Assembly (NCBI RefSeq): GCF_000518245.1 | Contig: NZ_KI912405.1 | Location: 183,116 to 247,115, forward strand | Direction of reading: 5' to 3' | DNA length: 64,000 bases | DNA from: Brachyspira alvinipulli ATCC 51933 | GTDB taxonomy: Bacteria; Spirochaetota; Brachyspiria; Brachyspirales; Brachyspiraceae | Shown here: piece after piece, positions 18,764-28,104 of the stretch | Layout of the letters: the number at the start of each line of letters is the position of its first letter | Numbering within the stretch: position 1 is the stretch's first letter | Program-made: the position numbers and the translations under genes | Notes under the pieces: model-generated | Database searches by the model: none | Seen by the model: the letters and a program-made list of their open reading frames with translations, nothing else | Told to the model about the DNA's origin: nothing

Positions 18764-19936
18764 ATGAAGAAAGCCATACTAACAACTATTGCTGTAATAT
18801 TATATACTCTTTCATTCAATAACTACTTGAATGCACAAACGCAAAAATCGGCAGAATCTTATATTAATGAAGACGGAAGAGTTAAATCAAGAGGTTTTGC
18901 TGCCGTTTCATCAGATATGAAGTTTCAATATCATGAATTCACAAGACATCCAGTAGGAAAAAAAGATGTTTTAATAGAAATATATTATGCTGGAATATGC
19001 CATAGTGATATACATGTTGTAGAAGGCAAATCAAGTAATACTCCTCTTGTAGTTGGGCATGAAATAGCAGGAAGAGTTGTAAAGGTAGGAGATGAGGTTA
19101 CAAAGTTTAAAGTAGGAGATTTGGCTGGAGTTGGATGTATGGTTAATTCATGCGGAAGATGTGAAAGCTGTTTAGATAATCAAGAACAGTATTGTTGGAA
19201 CAGAGCAGTTTATACTTACGGTTCAAGAGATAGATTTCACGGCAATGAAATTACTCAAGGTGGATACTCTGATAATATAGTTGTATCAGAAGATTTTGCA
19301 ATTCTTATACCTAATAATGCTCAATTAGATAAAGTAGCTCCCCTTCTATGTGCCGGTATTACAACCTATTCCCCAATAAAAGCAATGAACGTAAAAAAAG
19401 GAGATAGAATAGGTATAGCTGGTTTCGGAGGACTTGGATCTATGGCTGTAAAATATGCTGTTAAATTAGGAGCAGAAGTTACTGTTTTTGATATAACAGA
19501 AGATAAAAGACAGGATGCCGTAAATATGGGAGCAGTAAAATATATTAATGTAAATAATCCAGATGAATTAAAAAATAATGATAATAGCCTTAATTATATT
19601 ATAAGCACTATACCTGCATATTATGATGTTAATATGTATATGCGTATGCTTAAAAGAGGAGGTACTATGTGTTTATTGGGGCTTCCTAGAAGTTCAAAAA
19701 TGCCTACACTTACCGCTATGATTGGACAACATGGAAGTAAAAAATTATTCGGTTCATTAATAGGCGGAATAAAAGAAACTCAGGAAATGCTTAATTATTC
19801 AGTAGAAAATAATATATATCCTACTGTAGAAATAATAAAAGCAGATGCACAAACAATATCTGATGCATATAGAAATGTTATTGACGGAAAAGTAAAATTC
19901 AGATATGTAATAGATATGAGAACTATAAGCAAATAA
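18764..19936 (+). CDS. Zinc alcohol dehydrogenase (CAD/YahK type) with an N-terminal signal peptide
   Basis: A 390-residue medium-chain dehydrogenase that reduces aldehydes or oxidises alcohols with NADP(H) or NAD(H). Catalytic zinc ligands are Cys79 (GICHSD), His99-Glu100 (VVGHE) and the Cys of LLCAGIT. The structural zinc uses Cys130, 133, 136 and 144. The nucleotide fold has GFGGLG. Unusually, it starts with an apparent signal peptide (MKKAILTTIAVILYTLSFNN then LNAQ), which would send it to the periplasm where NAD(P)H is absent. The ribosome site GGAGG is good and the enzyme proper starts near residue 38. The family is known; export is inferred. Confidence 0.85.
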   Translation: MKKAILTTIAVILYTLSFNNYLNAQTQKSAESYINEDGRVKSRGFAAVSSDMKFQYHEFTRHPVGKKDVLIEIYYAGICHSDIHVVEGKSSNTPLVVGHEIAGRVVKVGDEVTKFKVGDLAGVGCMVNSCGRCESCLDNQEQYCWNRAVYTYGSRDRFHGNEITQGGYSDNIVVSEDFAILIPNNAQLDKVAPLLCAGITTYSPIKAMNVKKGDRIGIAGFGGLGSMAVKYAVKLGAEVTVFDITEDKRQDAVNMGAVKYINVNNPDELKNNDNSLNYIISTIPAYYDVNMYMRMLKRGGTMCLLGLPRSSKMPTLTAMIGQHGSKKLFGSLIGGIKETQEMLNYSVENNIYPTVEIIKADAQTISDAYRNVIDGKVKFRYVIDMRTISK

Positions 19937-19956
19937 AAATAATTCTATATAAAAAT

Positions 19957-19990
19957 AAAGGCTGATAGTATAAAACTTTCAGCCTTTTAT
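19957..19990. terminator. Bidirectional terminator
   Basis: AAAGGCTGA ... TCAGCCTTT hairpin (9-bp stem) followed by TTATTTTT. It separates the convergent dehydrogenase and rubrerythrin-like genes. Confidence 0.8.
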
Positions 19991-19999
19991 TTTTATTAA

Positions 20000-20605
20000 T
20001 TACTTATATTCTTTAAATGTATTTCTAGCCCGTTCGCATATAGGACATTTATCAGGTGCAGAATTAGTCTCTACATAACCGCAATTTTCACATAGATAAT
20101 ATTTATCTGTTATTGCTTTATTATTTTCTAAATCATTAATAGCTTTAGTAAATAAATCATTATTTAATTTTTCAACTTTAATCATTCTATTTATTTCATT
20201 TGACATTTCTTTTTTATTATCTTTATTTACTATTTTTAATAAATCAGGATACATTTTAGTATATTCATAAGAAGTCATTGATATTGCAGCTTTTAAATTT
20301 TCAATATCTGTTCCAACTTTAGGATCAATTACTTGTGCTTTTAAAATAGTATCTGTTATTTTTTCTTGAATAGATACATCATATAAAATATTAGCATGAC
20401 AAGATTTTGAATCAGAAATGACTAAAAATAAATTACTTAAAGATTTATCTTTTGAAACCATAGAAAATTTTGCATACATAAAAGATGAATTAATATCATT
20501 ACTATAAGCCTCTGATACAGCTTCTAAAGTAGTTTTAACTGTTTGTGAGTATAAAAAAGAACTGCAAATCAAAAAAATAGAAATAAGCAATAATTTTTTT
20601 AACAT
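20000..20605 (-). CDS. Exported rubrerythrin-like protein with degenerate diiron ligands
   Basis: 201 residues: signal peptide (MLKKLLLISIFLICSSFLYS), a four-helix rubrerythrin-like domain and a C-terminal rubredoxin-like iron site (YLCENCGYVE ... APDKCPICERARNTF). Rubrerythrins reduce peroxide in anaerobes. Here, by eye, several diiron ligands are replaced: the first GE position reads ND, the ExxH region reads SDSKSCHA, the second GE position reads MT, and the last EKLH reads EKLN. SYEYTKMYP and His in SCHA are kept. The diiron site may be lost or altered, while the rubredoxin site remains. Being exported is unusual. GGAG precedes the ATG. Confidence 0.82.
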   Translation of the reverse strand: MLKKLLLISIFLICSSFLYSQTVKTTLEAVSEAYSNDINSSFMYAKFSMVSKDKSLSNLFLVISDSKSCHANILYDVSIQEKITDTILKAQVIDPKVGTDIENLKAAISMTSYEYTKMYPDLLKIVNKDNKKEMSNEINRMIKVEKLNNDLFTKAINDLENNKAITDKYYLCENCGYVETNSAPDKCPICERARNTFKEYK

Positions 20606-20670
20606 AACGATTACTCCATATTTGTTATTAATTTAACATTAAAAACATTTTATTATTTATTTTGTTAAAA

Positions 20671-21432
20671 TTAATTTCCAAATTTTAATCCCAAATTAAA
20701 AGAGATTTCTAAACCGCTGAAACCATATTTATTTATAAAGCTGCTGAATAATGGGGTTCCTAATTGAGTATCAAGGTAATTAATATCATAAAATATACCA
20801 AAATCATAAGAAATACTAACACCAAATAAAAATGCCACATATTCATTAAAATAAAAATAATCATCAACTTGCAATTTTATATATGGTATAATAGGATAAG
20901 TAAAATTTTTATTTATATCATCAAAAGAAAGTTTTTTATCGGCCCCTGTATTATCAATATAACTTTCTGCAGTTCCTCCAAAAGGTATTTTCATTCCAAA
21001 ACCAATACCTATACTTAATATAGTTTTTATATTATAATCAGGATTTATTGAAGTTAGCCAATCTTTTAAATCTATATTTAATTTAGGTATAATACCTACC
21101 AATAATGTATCAAATGATAAACTATCTTTAAAATCAATAGAAGAATAATAATATGATGCCGAAAATGTTTGTCTGTAATATCCAAACTCTGTTAAAAGAC
21201 TTATTGCATATTTTCCGTCCTTTATAGAAAATTTATGTCCGAAGTTTGCTATAACACCTGACGAAAAACTACTGTTTCCTTTAATATTATTCACACTAGC
21301 ATTTTTGATATCTAAAATAGGAAATGTTGATGTAAAAGATAACGGAGCGTATATACTAGCATCAAATTGTGAAAATAAAACATTTGCAAAAAATAATAAA
21401 AATGATGATGTTATAAAAAACAATTTTTTCAT
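20671..21432 (-). CDS. Putative outer-membrane beta-barrel protein
   Basis: 253 residues with a signal peptide (MKKLFFITSSFLLFFANVLF then SQF). The mature part has many alternating aromatic/polar strands (YAISLLTEFGYYRQTFSASY, FLFGVSISYDFGIFYDI) and closes with GLEISFNLGLKFGN, as in spirochaete barrel proteins. No specific family recognised. It lies 65 bp upstream of the rubrerythrin-like gene on the same strand. The repeat copy 3 begins just beyond its start. Confidence 0.65.
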   Translation of the reverse strand: MKKLFFITSSFLLFFANVLFSQFDASIYAPLSFTSTFPILDIKNASVNNIKGNSSFSSGVIANFGHKFSIKDGKYAISLLTEFGYYRQTFSASYYYSSIDFKDSLSFDTLLVGIIPKLNIDLKDWLTSINPDYNIKTILSIGIGFGMKIPFGGTAESYIDNTGADKKLSFDDINKNFTYPIIPYIKLQVDDYFYFNEYVAFLFGVSISYDFGIFYDINYLDTQLGTPLFSSFINKYGFSGLEISFNLGLKFGN

Positions 21433-21474
21433 ATTTTATATCCTATTAATAATTATGCCATTAAAATTTTAATA

Positions 21475-21596
21475 ACATACCCCACCCTTTATTCTTTATT
21501 GATTTATAAGAATTTTTAATTTGCAGTATCTTTATTGTTTAATTATGAATCGCACACCCGCCCAAGTTTTTATTAGATTTGTAATTTCTTTACATT
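21475..21596. repeat. Composite repeat, partial copy 3
   Basis: Contains ATACCCCACCCTTT (21475 onward) and CGCACACCCGCCCAAG (about 21551), matching in order the inner right arm and outer right arm of the other copies. It abuts the 3' end of the methyltransferase gene. The left half is missing. Confidence 0.5.
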
Positions 21597-22236
21597 AATC
21601 CTGCAAAAAATCTATGAATACAGAAAAATCATTAGCTAAATAATCATCAGATATCTTTATCTTGCATTGCAAATTTAACTCTTTTACTCTATCGCAAACC
21701 ATTTTGAATATATCTTCTTTTTTATAGTAATAATATTTGTCTCCATATTTTTCTTTACATGAAATATCTAATAGATTGAAACATACTCCCTTTCTAGCAG
21801 CAACTAAAAAATTTTTTACAGCATCTGCTAAAAACTCTTCATTGTTTCCAAGATTAAGATTAAATATACCAGAAGAATATATATAATCAAAATCATCTTC
21901 TATATCTGAAGTTTTAAAAAAATCCATAGTCATAAATTGAGGTGTAATATTTTTAAAAACCTTCTTCTTTGCCCTTTCAACCATCTCTGATACTATGTCA
22001 ACACCAATATAATAAAGACTAATATTATGTCTGTCTATATATTCTGCTAGATTTCCAAGTCCGCACCCAACATCAAGTAAAACAGACTTTCTAATATCAA
22101 AATGATCTAATAACGCCTTAAATCTAGTTTCCTGAGCATCTTTAGATTCCCAATCTAAAACCTCATAATCGGGTATATTCAAATCCTTAACTTTGTCTAT
22201 ATAATGTTCTATTATTATTGATTTTTTATTATTCAT
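21595..22236 (-). CDS. Class I SAM-dependent methyltransferase
   Basis: 213 residues. The AdoMet-binding motif I is LLDVGCGLGNLAEYI (about residues 54-68), followed by the acidic end of strand 2 (YIGVDIV) and MDFFKTSDIEDDFDYIYSSG (motif II/III). The substrate is not evident. GGAAG precedes the ATG. It is 34 bp downstream of the mutarotase gene on the same strand, perhaps one transcript. The stop lies within the margin of repeat copy 3. Confidence 0.85.
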   Translation of the reverse strand: MNNKKSIIIEHYIDKVKDLNIPDYEVLDWESKDAQETRFKALLDHFDIRKSVLLDVGCGLGNLAEYIDRHNISLYYIGVDIVSEMVERAKKKVFKNITPQFMTMDFFKTSDIEDDFDYIYSSGIFNLNLGNNEEFLADAVKNFLVAARKGVCFNLLDISCKEKYGDKYYYYKKEDIFKMVCDRVKELNLQCKIKISDDYLANDFSVFIDFLQD

Positions 22237-22270
22237 AAATATTGCACTTCCAAAATATTTTTTATTATTA

Positions 22271-23299
22271 TTATTTTAAATTTAATTTATATATTGTTTT
22301 ATGATTATAGTTTTTATCAGGATCAAATATGATGCTTGGGAAATGAGGAAAATTTACCGCCCCTGGTAAAAACTCTGTCTCAAAGCAGAATGCATTATGC
22401 TTATTCAAAACTGTATTTCTTACTTCTCTATTATTAAGCATATTTCCGGAATAAAAATGCATAGCAGGCTTTGTGGTATAAAGCTCTAAAACTATTCCTG
22501 TTTTCTCACTATAACATGAAGCTCTTAATTTATTAAAATTATTTTCATCCTCATCAGTATATGATAATATATTTTTTTCATTAAAAATAAAACAATTATC
22601 ATAACCATTAGCTTTTTCTATATCAGTACCTATTTTCTTTGTCTTAGTAAAATCAAAAGGAGTATTCTCTGTTTTTAAAATCTCGCCTGTAGATACACAT
22701 TCATCTGTTACAGGCAAATAGAATGAAGAATCTATAAATAAATCATGATCATATATAGTACCTTCTCCATTCAGATTCCAATAAGCATGATTTGTTAAAT
22801 TTATTGGTGTAGGAGCATTAACTGCCGCAAAATATTCCATAATTATTTCATTATCATCTGTTAAAGAGTATGTTATATCTATATCCATATTGGCAGGATA
22901 ACCTTCATCACCTTCACTTGAACTATAACTGAAAAGTACAGAATGATTATCCAAAACTTTAGAATCGAATTGCTGAAATGATATTCCTTTTTCACCGCCA
23001 TGTAAATGATGCTTACCATTATCATTTTTTGTTAATTTATATGTTTTTCCGTCAAGAGTAAACTCAGAATTTATTGTTCTATTTGCAACTCTTCCAACAG
23101 AAGAACCAATATAATCATGAGGATTTAAATAAAATGAATAATCGTCACTTCCAAATGATACCTGAACTTCATTACCATTCTTATCTTTAAAAAATACTCC
23201 TGTTATTGATGCTCCAATATCTGTTAATTTAAGCACCATACCATTTGAATTTTTTAATTCATATAGAAGATATCCGCTTCCCCAATTTTTTACTTGCAT
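22271..23299 (-). CDS. galM: Galactose mutarotase (aldose 1-epimerase)
   Basis: 342 residues, normal for the family. It interconverts alpha and beta anomers of galactose or glucose. Key stretches: NRTINSEFTLDGKTYKLTKND, the substrate-binding HLHGGEKGISFQQF, NLTNHAYWNLNGEG with the catalytic His, and the late catalytic Glu in FCFETEFLPGAVNFP. No other galactose genes are nearby; a divergent or downstream YfcC-type carrier lies upstream on the same strand. Ribosome site GGAG. Confidence 0.95.
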   Translation of the reverse strand: MQVKNWGSGYLLYELKNSNGMVLKLTDIGASITGVFFKDKNGNEVQVSFGSDDYSFYLNPHDYIGSSVGRVANRTINSEFTLDGKTYKLTKNDNGKHHLHGGEKGISFQQFDSKVLDNHSVLFSYSSSEGDEGYPANMDIDITYSLTDDNEIIMEYFAAVNAPTPINLTNHAYWNLNGEGTIYDHDLFIDSSFYLPVTDECVSTGEILKTENTPFDFTKTKKIGTDIEKANGYDNCFIFNEKNILSYTDEDENNFNKLRASCYSEKTGIVLELYTTKPAMHFYSGNMLNNREVRNTVLNKHNAFCFETEFLPGAVNFPHFPSIIFDPDKNYNHKTIYKLNLK

Positions 23300-23360
23300 A
23301 TTTTAACTCCATTGTTAATATACTTATATTATATCATTATAAAATATAATTTCAATTAAC

Positions 23361-23390
23361 AAAAAAAGGCTATCAAATAAATTGATAGCC
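23361..23390 (-). terminator. Terminator of the YfcC-type carrier gene
   Basis: GGCTATCAA ... TTGATAGCC (9-bp perfect stem, 5-nt loop) with a seven-T tract on the minus strand (A7 at 23361-23367). Confidence 0.85.
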
Positions 23391-23411
23391 CTAAAAAATA
23401 TTATTATTTAT

Positions 23412-24914
23412 TTATGATAATACTGTTACGTTAAATACTAAGAATATACAGCAGGCCAAGAACATGGCAACCATAAATTTCCAATTTACCTTAACCCAAT
23501 CTGTATAGCTAATATAAGCAACGTGAGTACATACCATAACAGCTATTGAAGTAGGCATTATCATGTTTGCTAAACCTATACCCATTAAATATACGTTTAT
23601 GATAACAGGGCTAGCAACACCAGCAAATAAAGCCATAGAATTCATTATTGACATAGTAGCAGCAGCAAGTCCGCTAGTACTAGATATTAATATTCCCATA
23701 ATGAAGTAGAATACTAAACTAACTATTACAAATAAAACAGGTGATAAACTGCTTAATGTAGTTTCTCCAAAATGCAATATTGTAGGAGTAATCATACCTT
23801 GATCCATTACTACTTGTATACCTCTTGCAAAAGGAACTATGAAAGCAGTTGAAACAACTCCGGCAGCACCTTTTATTATTAAATCTATAGTTTTATTTAT
23901 ATCGTATCCTAATATTTTACCGCATACTAAAGAAGATATTAATAATAGCATTGATACTTCATTAAAATACCATTGTCCGAAAGGAACCATACTTTTACCT
24001 AAAACTGTACCGATAAATGGTAAGCCAGTTAAAAATGCTACTATATCTTCAAATATAGTGAAATGCTCATTTAATGATGTCCATGGTATTAAAGAAATCA
24101 TCATCAAACCAAAAGTAGAAGCAAATATTATTAATATTACTTTGTCCTTTCCTGTCATTTCTAAATTTTCATCTTCAGAAACTGGGAATGCTTTAAGATT
24201 TTCTTCTTTTCTATGATACTGAGTAGATTTCTCAGGATGTTCTTTAACTTTTTTAGCATATCTGCATATATAGAAACATGTTATTCCTACAAAAATAACG
24301 AACATTAACACTCTTACTAATAAACCGTCTCCAGGACTAATGCCCGCTATATCTGATGCAATACCTACAGCAAAAGGGTTAATAATGGAAGTTAAACATC
24401 CAACTTGAGTACCAAATATAATTATCATGGCACCAACCATAGTATCAAGTCCTAACGCCAATATAAAAGGCATTATCATGAGCAAATATACAAATGCCTC
24501 TTCATAACACCCTTCTATTGTTCCTAATAATGCCATTATAGTAACCAAAATAATTATAAGAATATTTATATTATTCTGATACCTCATAGCTATCCTTTTT
24601 AAAAATATTTTTATAGCTCCTGAACTATCCATTATTTCTAAGAAACTTCCAAACATCATTATATTCAATGAAATAATGATTGCTCCAGTTACACCTTCTC
24701 CTCCAACCATACCTATAAATGGTGCTATCAATACATCCCATAAACCTTGAGGATTAGACTCTTTAGCAGTATATGTTCCAGTAATAAATCTTCCTTCTTC
24801 ATTCATTTGGTAACTTCCGCCTGGTATAATCCAACTCAGAACAGCAACTAATATCATAGCAAAAAATATTATGACGTACGTATTAGGGGCTTTTTTTTCT
24901 TTTTTTTCTCCCAT
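23412..24914 (-). CDS. YfcC-family membrane carrier
   Basis: 500 residues with about twelve hydrophobic segments. NTYVIIFFAMILVAVLSWII followed by PGGSYQ, and TIEGCYEEAFVYLLMIMPF with IIFGTQVGCLTSIINPFAVGIAS, mark the YfcC/DcuC-like group, which is thought to carry dicarboxylates, amino acids or peptides. The substrate is not established. A longer in-frame start exists at 24956 but GGAGG lies 6 nt before the ATG at 24914, so the protein begins MGEKKEKKAPN. It has its own promoter near 25070 and a strong terminator. Confidence 0.85.
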   Translation of the reverse strand: MGEKKEKKAPNTYVIIFFAMILVAVLSWIIPGGSYQMNEEGRFITGTYTAKESNPQGLWDVLIAPFIGMVGGEGVTGAIIISLNIMMFGSFLEIMDSSGAIKIFLKRIAMRYQNNINILIIILVTIMALLGTIEGCYEEAFVYLLMIMPFILALGLDTMVGAMIIIFGTQVGCLTSIINPFAVGIASDIAGISPGDGLLVRVLMFVIFVGITCFYICRYAKKVKEHPEKSTQYHRKEENLKAFPVSEDENLEMTGKDKVILIIFASTFGLMMISLIPWTSLNEHFTIFEDIVAFLTGLPFIGTVLGKSMVPFGQWYFNEVSMLLLISSLVCGKILGYDINKTIDLIIKGAAGVVSTAFIVPFARGIQVVMDQGMITPTILHFGETTLSSLSPVLFVIVSLVFYFIMGILISSTSGLAAATMSIMNSMALFAGVASPVIINVYLMGIGLANMIMPTSIAVMVCTHVAYISYTDWVKVNWKFMVAMFLACCIFLVFNVTVLS

Positions 24915-25047
24915 ATATCCTCCGATTATTATATAAAATATTACTACTAGTAACATTAAAACAAAAAATATTATTGTTAATAGTTATACTTTTTATAATT
25001 ATTAATAATATAATATAATTTTAATATACTATTAGGTTATATAATTT

Positions 25048-25075
25048 AGTATATGAATTTTATAGATATTGTCAA
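25048..25075 (-). promoter_or_regulatory. Promoter of the YfcC-type carrier gene
   Basis: On the minus strand: TTGACA (25075-25070), 16 bp, TATACT (25053-25048). The leader to the start codon at 24914 would be about 130 nt. The 382-bp region 24915-25296 otherwise holds only AT-rich DNA and the arsR promoter. Confidence 0.55.
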
Positions 25076-25220
25076 TATGTTTAATAAAATAATAGTTTTA
25101 ATACACAACAATTCTTACAAACATTAAAAATTCAAGATTATCATATTTGCTATATTTAAAACCATTATTTTTCATTTATTATAATCTTTTTAAGAAAAAC
25201 CTAATTTTAACAATATTATA

Positions 25221-25261
25221 TTGACAAATATCGATATGTTTGTTATATTATATATCGATAT
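25221..25261 (+). promoter_or_regulatory. arsR promoter with two ATATCGATAT operator sites
   Basis: TTGACA (25221-25226), 17 bp, TATATT (25244-25249) is a near-consensus promoter. The 10-bp palindrome ATATCGATAT occurs at 25228-25237, in the spacer, and at 25252-25261, just after the -10 box, 24 bp apart. A regulator bound there would block RNA polymerase, as expected for ArsR autorepression. Confidence 0.75.
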
Positions 25262-25296
25262 ATTTCGATTTAACATAATAAGTCTAAGGAGATTAA

Positions 25297-25626
25297 ATGC
25301 AGGATTATAAAAATGATGCAATTATTTTTAAAGCATTATGCGATGAAAACAGATTAAAAATATTAGAAATGATTAAAGACGGAGAGATATGTGCATGCAG
25401 ACTATTGGAAGAACTGCATATAGTACAATCTACATTATCTCATCATATGAAAATACTTTGCGATTCAAATATAGTAATAGGCAGAAAAGAAGGCAAATGG
25501 ACTTATTACAGTTTTAATGAAGAAGCTATATCAAAAGCAAAGGAATTACTGAATTATTATACATCTATAGTATCAAATAAAAATGCTGAAAGTACAAGAA
25601 AATGCCAATCTGAAAATGATGCTTAA
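25297..25626 (+). CDS. arsR: ArsR-family metalloid-responsive repressor
   Basis: A 109-residue winged-helix repressor that releases DNA when it binds arsenite, antimonite or a similar thiophilic ion. The helix-turn-helix is in LHIVQSTLSHHMKILCDSNI and the wing is GRKEGKWTYYSF. A Cys-x-Cys pair (C32, C34 in EICACRLL) lies at the start of the DNA-binding helix region, like the ELCVCDL metalloid site. Ribosome site AAGGAG. It heads an operon with the ACR3 and ArsP genes (18-bp and 10-bp gaps) and has matching palindromes in its promoter. Confidence 0.93.
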   Translation: MQDYKNDAIIFKALCDENRLKILEMIKDGEICACRLLEELHIVQSTLSHHMKILCDSNIVIGRKEGKWTYYSFNEEAISKAKELLNYYTSIVSNKNAESTRKCQSENDA

Positions 25627-25644
25627 ATAAAAAGGTAATAAAAT

Positions 25645-26688
25645 ATGGAAAGAAAAAAAGAAAACATTAGTTTTTTTCAAAAATATTTAACATTATGGGT
25701 ATTTATTTGTATGGTTATAGGTGTATTAATATCCAAGTTTTTACCATCTATACCAAATACATTAAACAAATTTGAATATGCAAATGTTTCCATACCAATA
25801 GCAATATTAATATGGTTTATGATATACCCAATGATGATGAATGTAGATTTTCAAAGTATTAAAAATGTTACACAAAATCCCCAAGGGCTGTTTGTTACTT
25901 GGATTGTAAATTGGCTTATAAAACCTTTTACTATGTTTTTTATAGCATCCTTATTCTTTTATACTATACTAGGAAACTTCATACCTAATGATTTAGCAAA
26001 AGAATATTTAGTTGGTGCTGTACTTTTAGGAGCTGCTCCATGTACTGCTATGGTATTTGTTTGGAGTGCATTAACAAATGGAAATCCATCATACACTGTT
26101 GTACAAGTTGCTACTAATGATTTAATAATACTTATAGCATTCGTTCCTATAGTAAAATTTTTGTTGGGAATATCAAATGTTACAGTACCTTGGAATACAT
26201 TATTTTTATCTGTTATATTATTTGTTCTTATTCCATTAACTGCAGGCATCCTTACAAGAGTTTATGTATGCGGTAAAAAAGGGATAGAATATTTTAATAA
26301 TATTTTTGTGCATAAATTTGATAACATAACCATAATAGGATTATTACTTACATTAATATTATTATTCAGTTTTCAAGGAAATGTAATACTATCAAATCCT
26401 ATTCATATAATTTTAATAGCAATACCTTTGATACTGCAGACTTTTTTGATATTTTTCATAACTTATATTGCCTGCTATATATTAAAACTTCCTCATAATA
26501 TAGCGGCACCTGCTGGTATGATAGGAGCTTCAAATTTCTTTGAACTTGCTGTGGCTGTTGCAGTATCATTATTCGGAGTAAATTCTGGTGCAGCATTAGC
26601 AACTATAGTAGGAGTTTTGGTAGAAGTACCTGTAATGCTTACACTTGTAAAAATAGCAAATGCCACAAAAAATAAATTTAAAAATTAG
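25645..26688 (+). CDS. acr3: ACR3-family arsenite efflux carrier
   Basis: 347 residues and ten hydrophobic segments. It exports arsenite (and perhaps antimonite) using the proton-motive force. The essential cysteine is Cys133 in GAAPCTAMVFVWS, with NPSYTVVQVATNDLIIL following, both typical of ACR3. The late AAPAGMIGASNFFELAVAVAVSLFG is also conserved. It lies between arsR and the ArsP-type permease. Identity is firm. Confidence 0.95.
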   Translation: MERKKENISFFQKYLTLWVFICMVIGVLISKFLPSIPNTLNKFEYANVSIPIAILIWFMIYPMMMNVDFQSIKNVTQNPQGLFVTWIVNWLIKPFTMFFIASLFFYTILGNFIPNDLAKEYLVGAVLLGAAPCTAMVFVWSALTNGNPSYTVVQVATNDLIILIAFVPIVKFLLGISNVTVPWNTLFLSVILFVLIPLTAGILTRVYVCGKKGIEYFNNIFVHKFDNITIIGLLLTLILLFSFQGNVILSNPIHIILIAIPLILQTFLIFFITYIACYILKLPHNIAAPAGMIGASNFFELAVAVAVSLFGVNSGAALATIVGVLVEVPVMLTLVKIANATKNKFKN

Positions 26689-26698
26689 GAGTTATAAA

Positions 26699-27712
26699 AT
26701 GAATATTATAAAAACAATATTTATCTTTATACAAGATCAAATAATATCGATGAAATGGCTTAATACATTAATAGGAAATATATTAAATAATTTTACTTTA
26801 TCAGATACAATAAAAGGTGTAATACAATTTTTTATATATGATGTTATAAAAATATTTGTTCTGCTTTCTGTATTAATATTCTGTATATCATATATTCAAA
26901 GCTACTTTCCGCCTGAAAGAACAAAAAAAATATTGAGCAGATTTAATGGGATATCAGCAAATATACTTGCAGCACTTTTCGGTACTGTAACACCTTTCTG
27001 TTCATGCTCTTCAATACCTCTTTTTATAGGGTTTACATCTGCCGGAATACCAATAGCCATGACATTTTCATTTTTAATATCTTCTCCTCTTGTTGACTTA
27101 GCTTCTTTAATACTTCTTTCAAGTGTATTTGGAATGAAAATAGCTATTGCTTATGTTGTAGTAGGACTTATTCTTGCTGTTATTGGAGGAACATTAATAG
27201 GAAAATTAAAAATGGAAAGATATTTAGAAGATTTTGTAAAAAACATACAAACTAGCAATGCCGAAATAGAAATACAAACTATGACAAAAAAAGAAAGAGT
27301 TATATACTCAAAAAATCAAGTTGTACAAACTATAAAAAAGGTTTATTTATATATTTTTATAGGTGTTGGAATTGGAGCTTTTATACATAATGTTATACCG
27401 GAAGCATGGATAGATACAATACTAGGAAAAAATAATTGGTATTCTGTTCCTTTAGCTACTTTGGTTGGTATTCCTATGTATGCAGATATATTTGGAACGC
27501 TACCTATAGCTGAAAGTTTATTTTATAAAGGTGCAGGTATTGGTACCATTTTATCATTTATGATGGCTGTTACGGCTTTGTCTCTTCCGTCAATAATTAT
27601 GATAAAAAAAGTAGTAAAAATGCCTCTTCTTATTTTTTTCGTGGGAATAGTTACTTTAGGAATAATGATTATTGGATATTTATTTAATAACTTTTATTTT
27701 CTATTTGTATGA
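26699..27712 (+). CDS. arsP: ArsP/UPF0718-type permease
   Basis: 337 residues, about eight to ten membrane segments. The signature VTPFCSCSSIPLFIGFTSAGIP with Cys-x-Cys, followed by FLISSPLVDLASLILLSS, identifies the permease family that includes ArsP, an exporter of trivalent organoarsenicals. A longer start at 26660 overlaps acr3; the ATG at 26699 has AGGAG and is preferred. It is followed after 44 bp by a thioredoxin-fold selenoprotein gene. Elsewhere this permease often neighbours a small thioredoxin-fold protein. Substrate here is inferred, not shown. Confidence 0.87.
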   Translation: MNIIKTIFIFIQDQIISMKWLNTLIGNILNNFTLSDTIKGVIQFFIYDVIKIFVLLSVLIFCISYIQSYFPPERTKKILSRFNGISANILAALFGTVTPFCSCSSIPLFIGFTSAGIPIAMTFSFLISSPLVDLASLILLSSVFGMKIAIAYVVVGLILAVIGGTLIGKLKMERYLEDFVKNIQTSNAEIEIQTMTKKERVIYSKNQVVQTIKKVYLYIFIGVGIGAFIHNVIPEAWIDTILGKNNWYSVPLATLVGIPMYADIFGTLPIAESLFYKGAGIGTILSFMMAVTALSLPSIIMIKKVVKMPLLIFFVGIVTLGIMIIGYLFNNFYFLFV

Positions 27713-27756
27713 TATAAACTATTAAAATAAAATATAAATAAAAAAAGGAGAAAATT

Positions 27757-28086
27757 ATGTTTTTTAAAAAGAAACAATCAAGCTGCGGCTGAGGAGGATC
27801 ATGCTCCCCTTCAGTTGAAGGAAACAAAGAAAAATCTAATAATACAAGAATCAAAATATTAGGTACAGGATGTGCTAACTGCACAAAATTAGAAGCAAAT
27901 ACTTTAGAAGCTGTAAAAGAAATGGGGATTGACTTGGATGTTGGGCATGTTCAGGATATGGCACAGATTGCTGCTTACGGGGTTATGTCCACACCAGCTT
28001 TAGTTTTAGATGAAAAAGTATTATCTTATGGAAAAGTTTTAAGCAAAGATGAAATCATTAAAATATTAAAAGAAAATATAAAATAA
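27757..28086 (+). CDS. Thioredoxin-fold selenoprotein 1 (in-frame TGA = Sec12)
   Basis: ATG with a strong site (AAAAAAGGAG) opens a frame of 109 residues if TGA at 27790-27792 is read as selenocysteine: MFFKKKQSSCGU, then GGSCSPS. After a polar linker comes a thioredoxin_3/TM0996-like domain: IKILGTGCANCTKLE (Cys-x-x-Cys), then YGVMSTPALVLDEKVLSYGK with cis-Pro. So there are two redox centres, a Cys-rich N-terminal Cys-Gly-Sec tail and a CxxC site. A SECIS-like hairpin follows the TGA. It lies 44 bp after arsP, in the ArsR operon, and is followed by a terminator. A role in metalloid or selenium handling is inferred. If TGA were a true stop, the conserved domain would lack a start with a ribosome site. 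Confidence 0.85.
27808..27821 (+). promoter_or_regulatory. SECIS-like hairpin, selenoprotein 1
   Basis: CCTTC-AGTT-GAAGG: 5-bp perfect stem with G at loop position 2. There are 20 nt between the TGA and the loop, inside the 16-37 nt range described for bacterial SECIS elements. Confidence 0.65.
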
Positions 28087-28104
28087 TTTTTAATTTATTT
28101 TGTT

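Noticed and set aside
24915..24956. Longer N-terminus of the YfcC-type carrier
   Set aside because: GGAGG lies within this stretch directly before the ATG at 24914.
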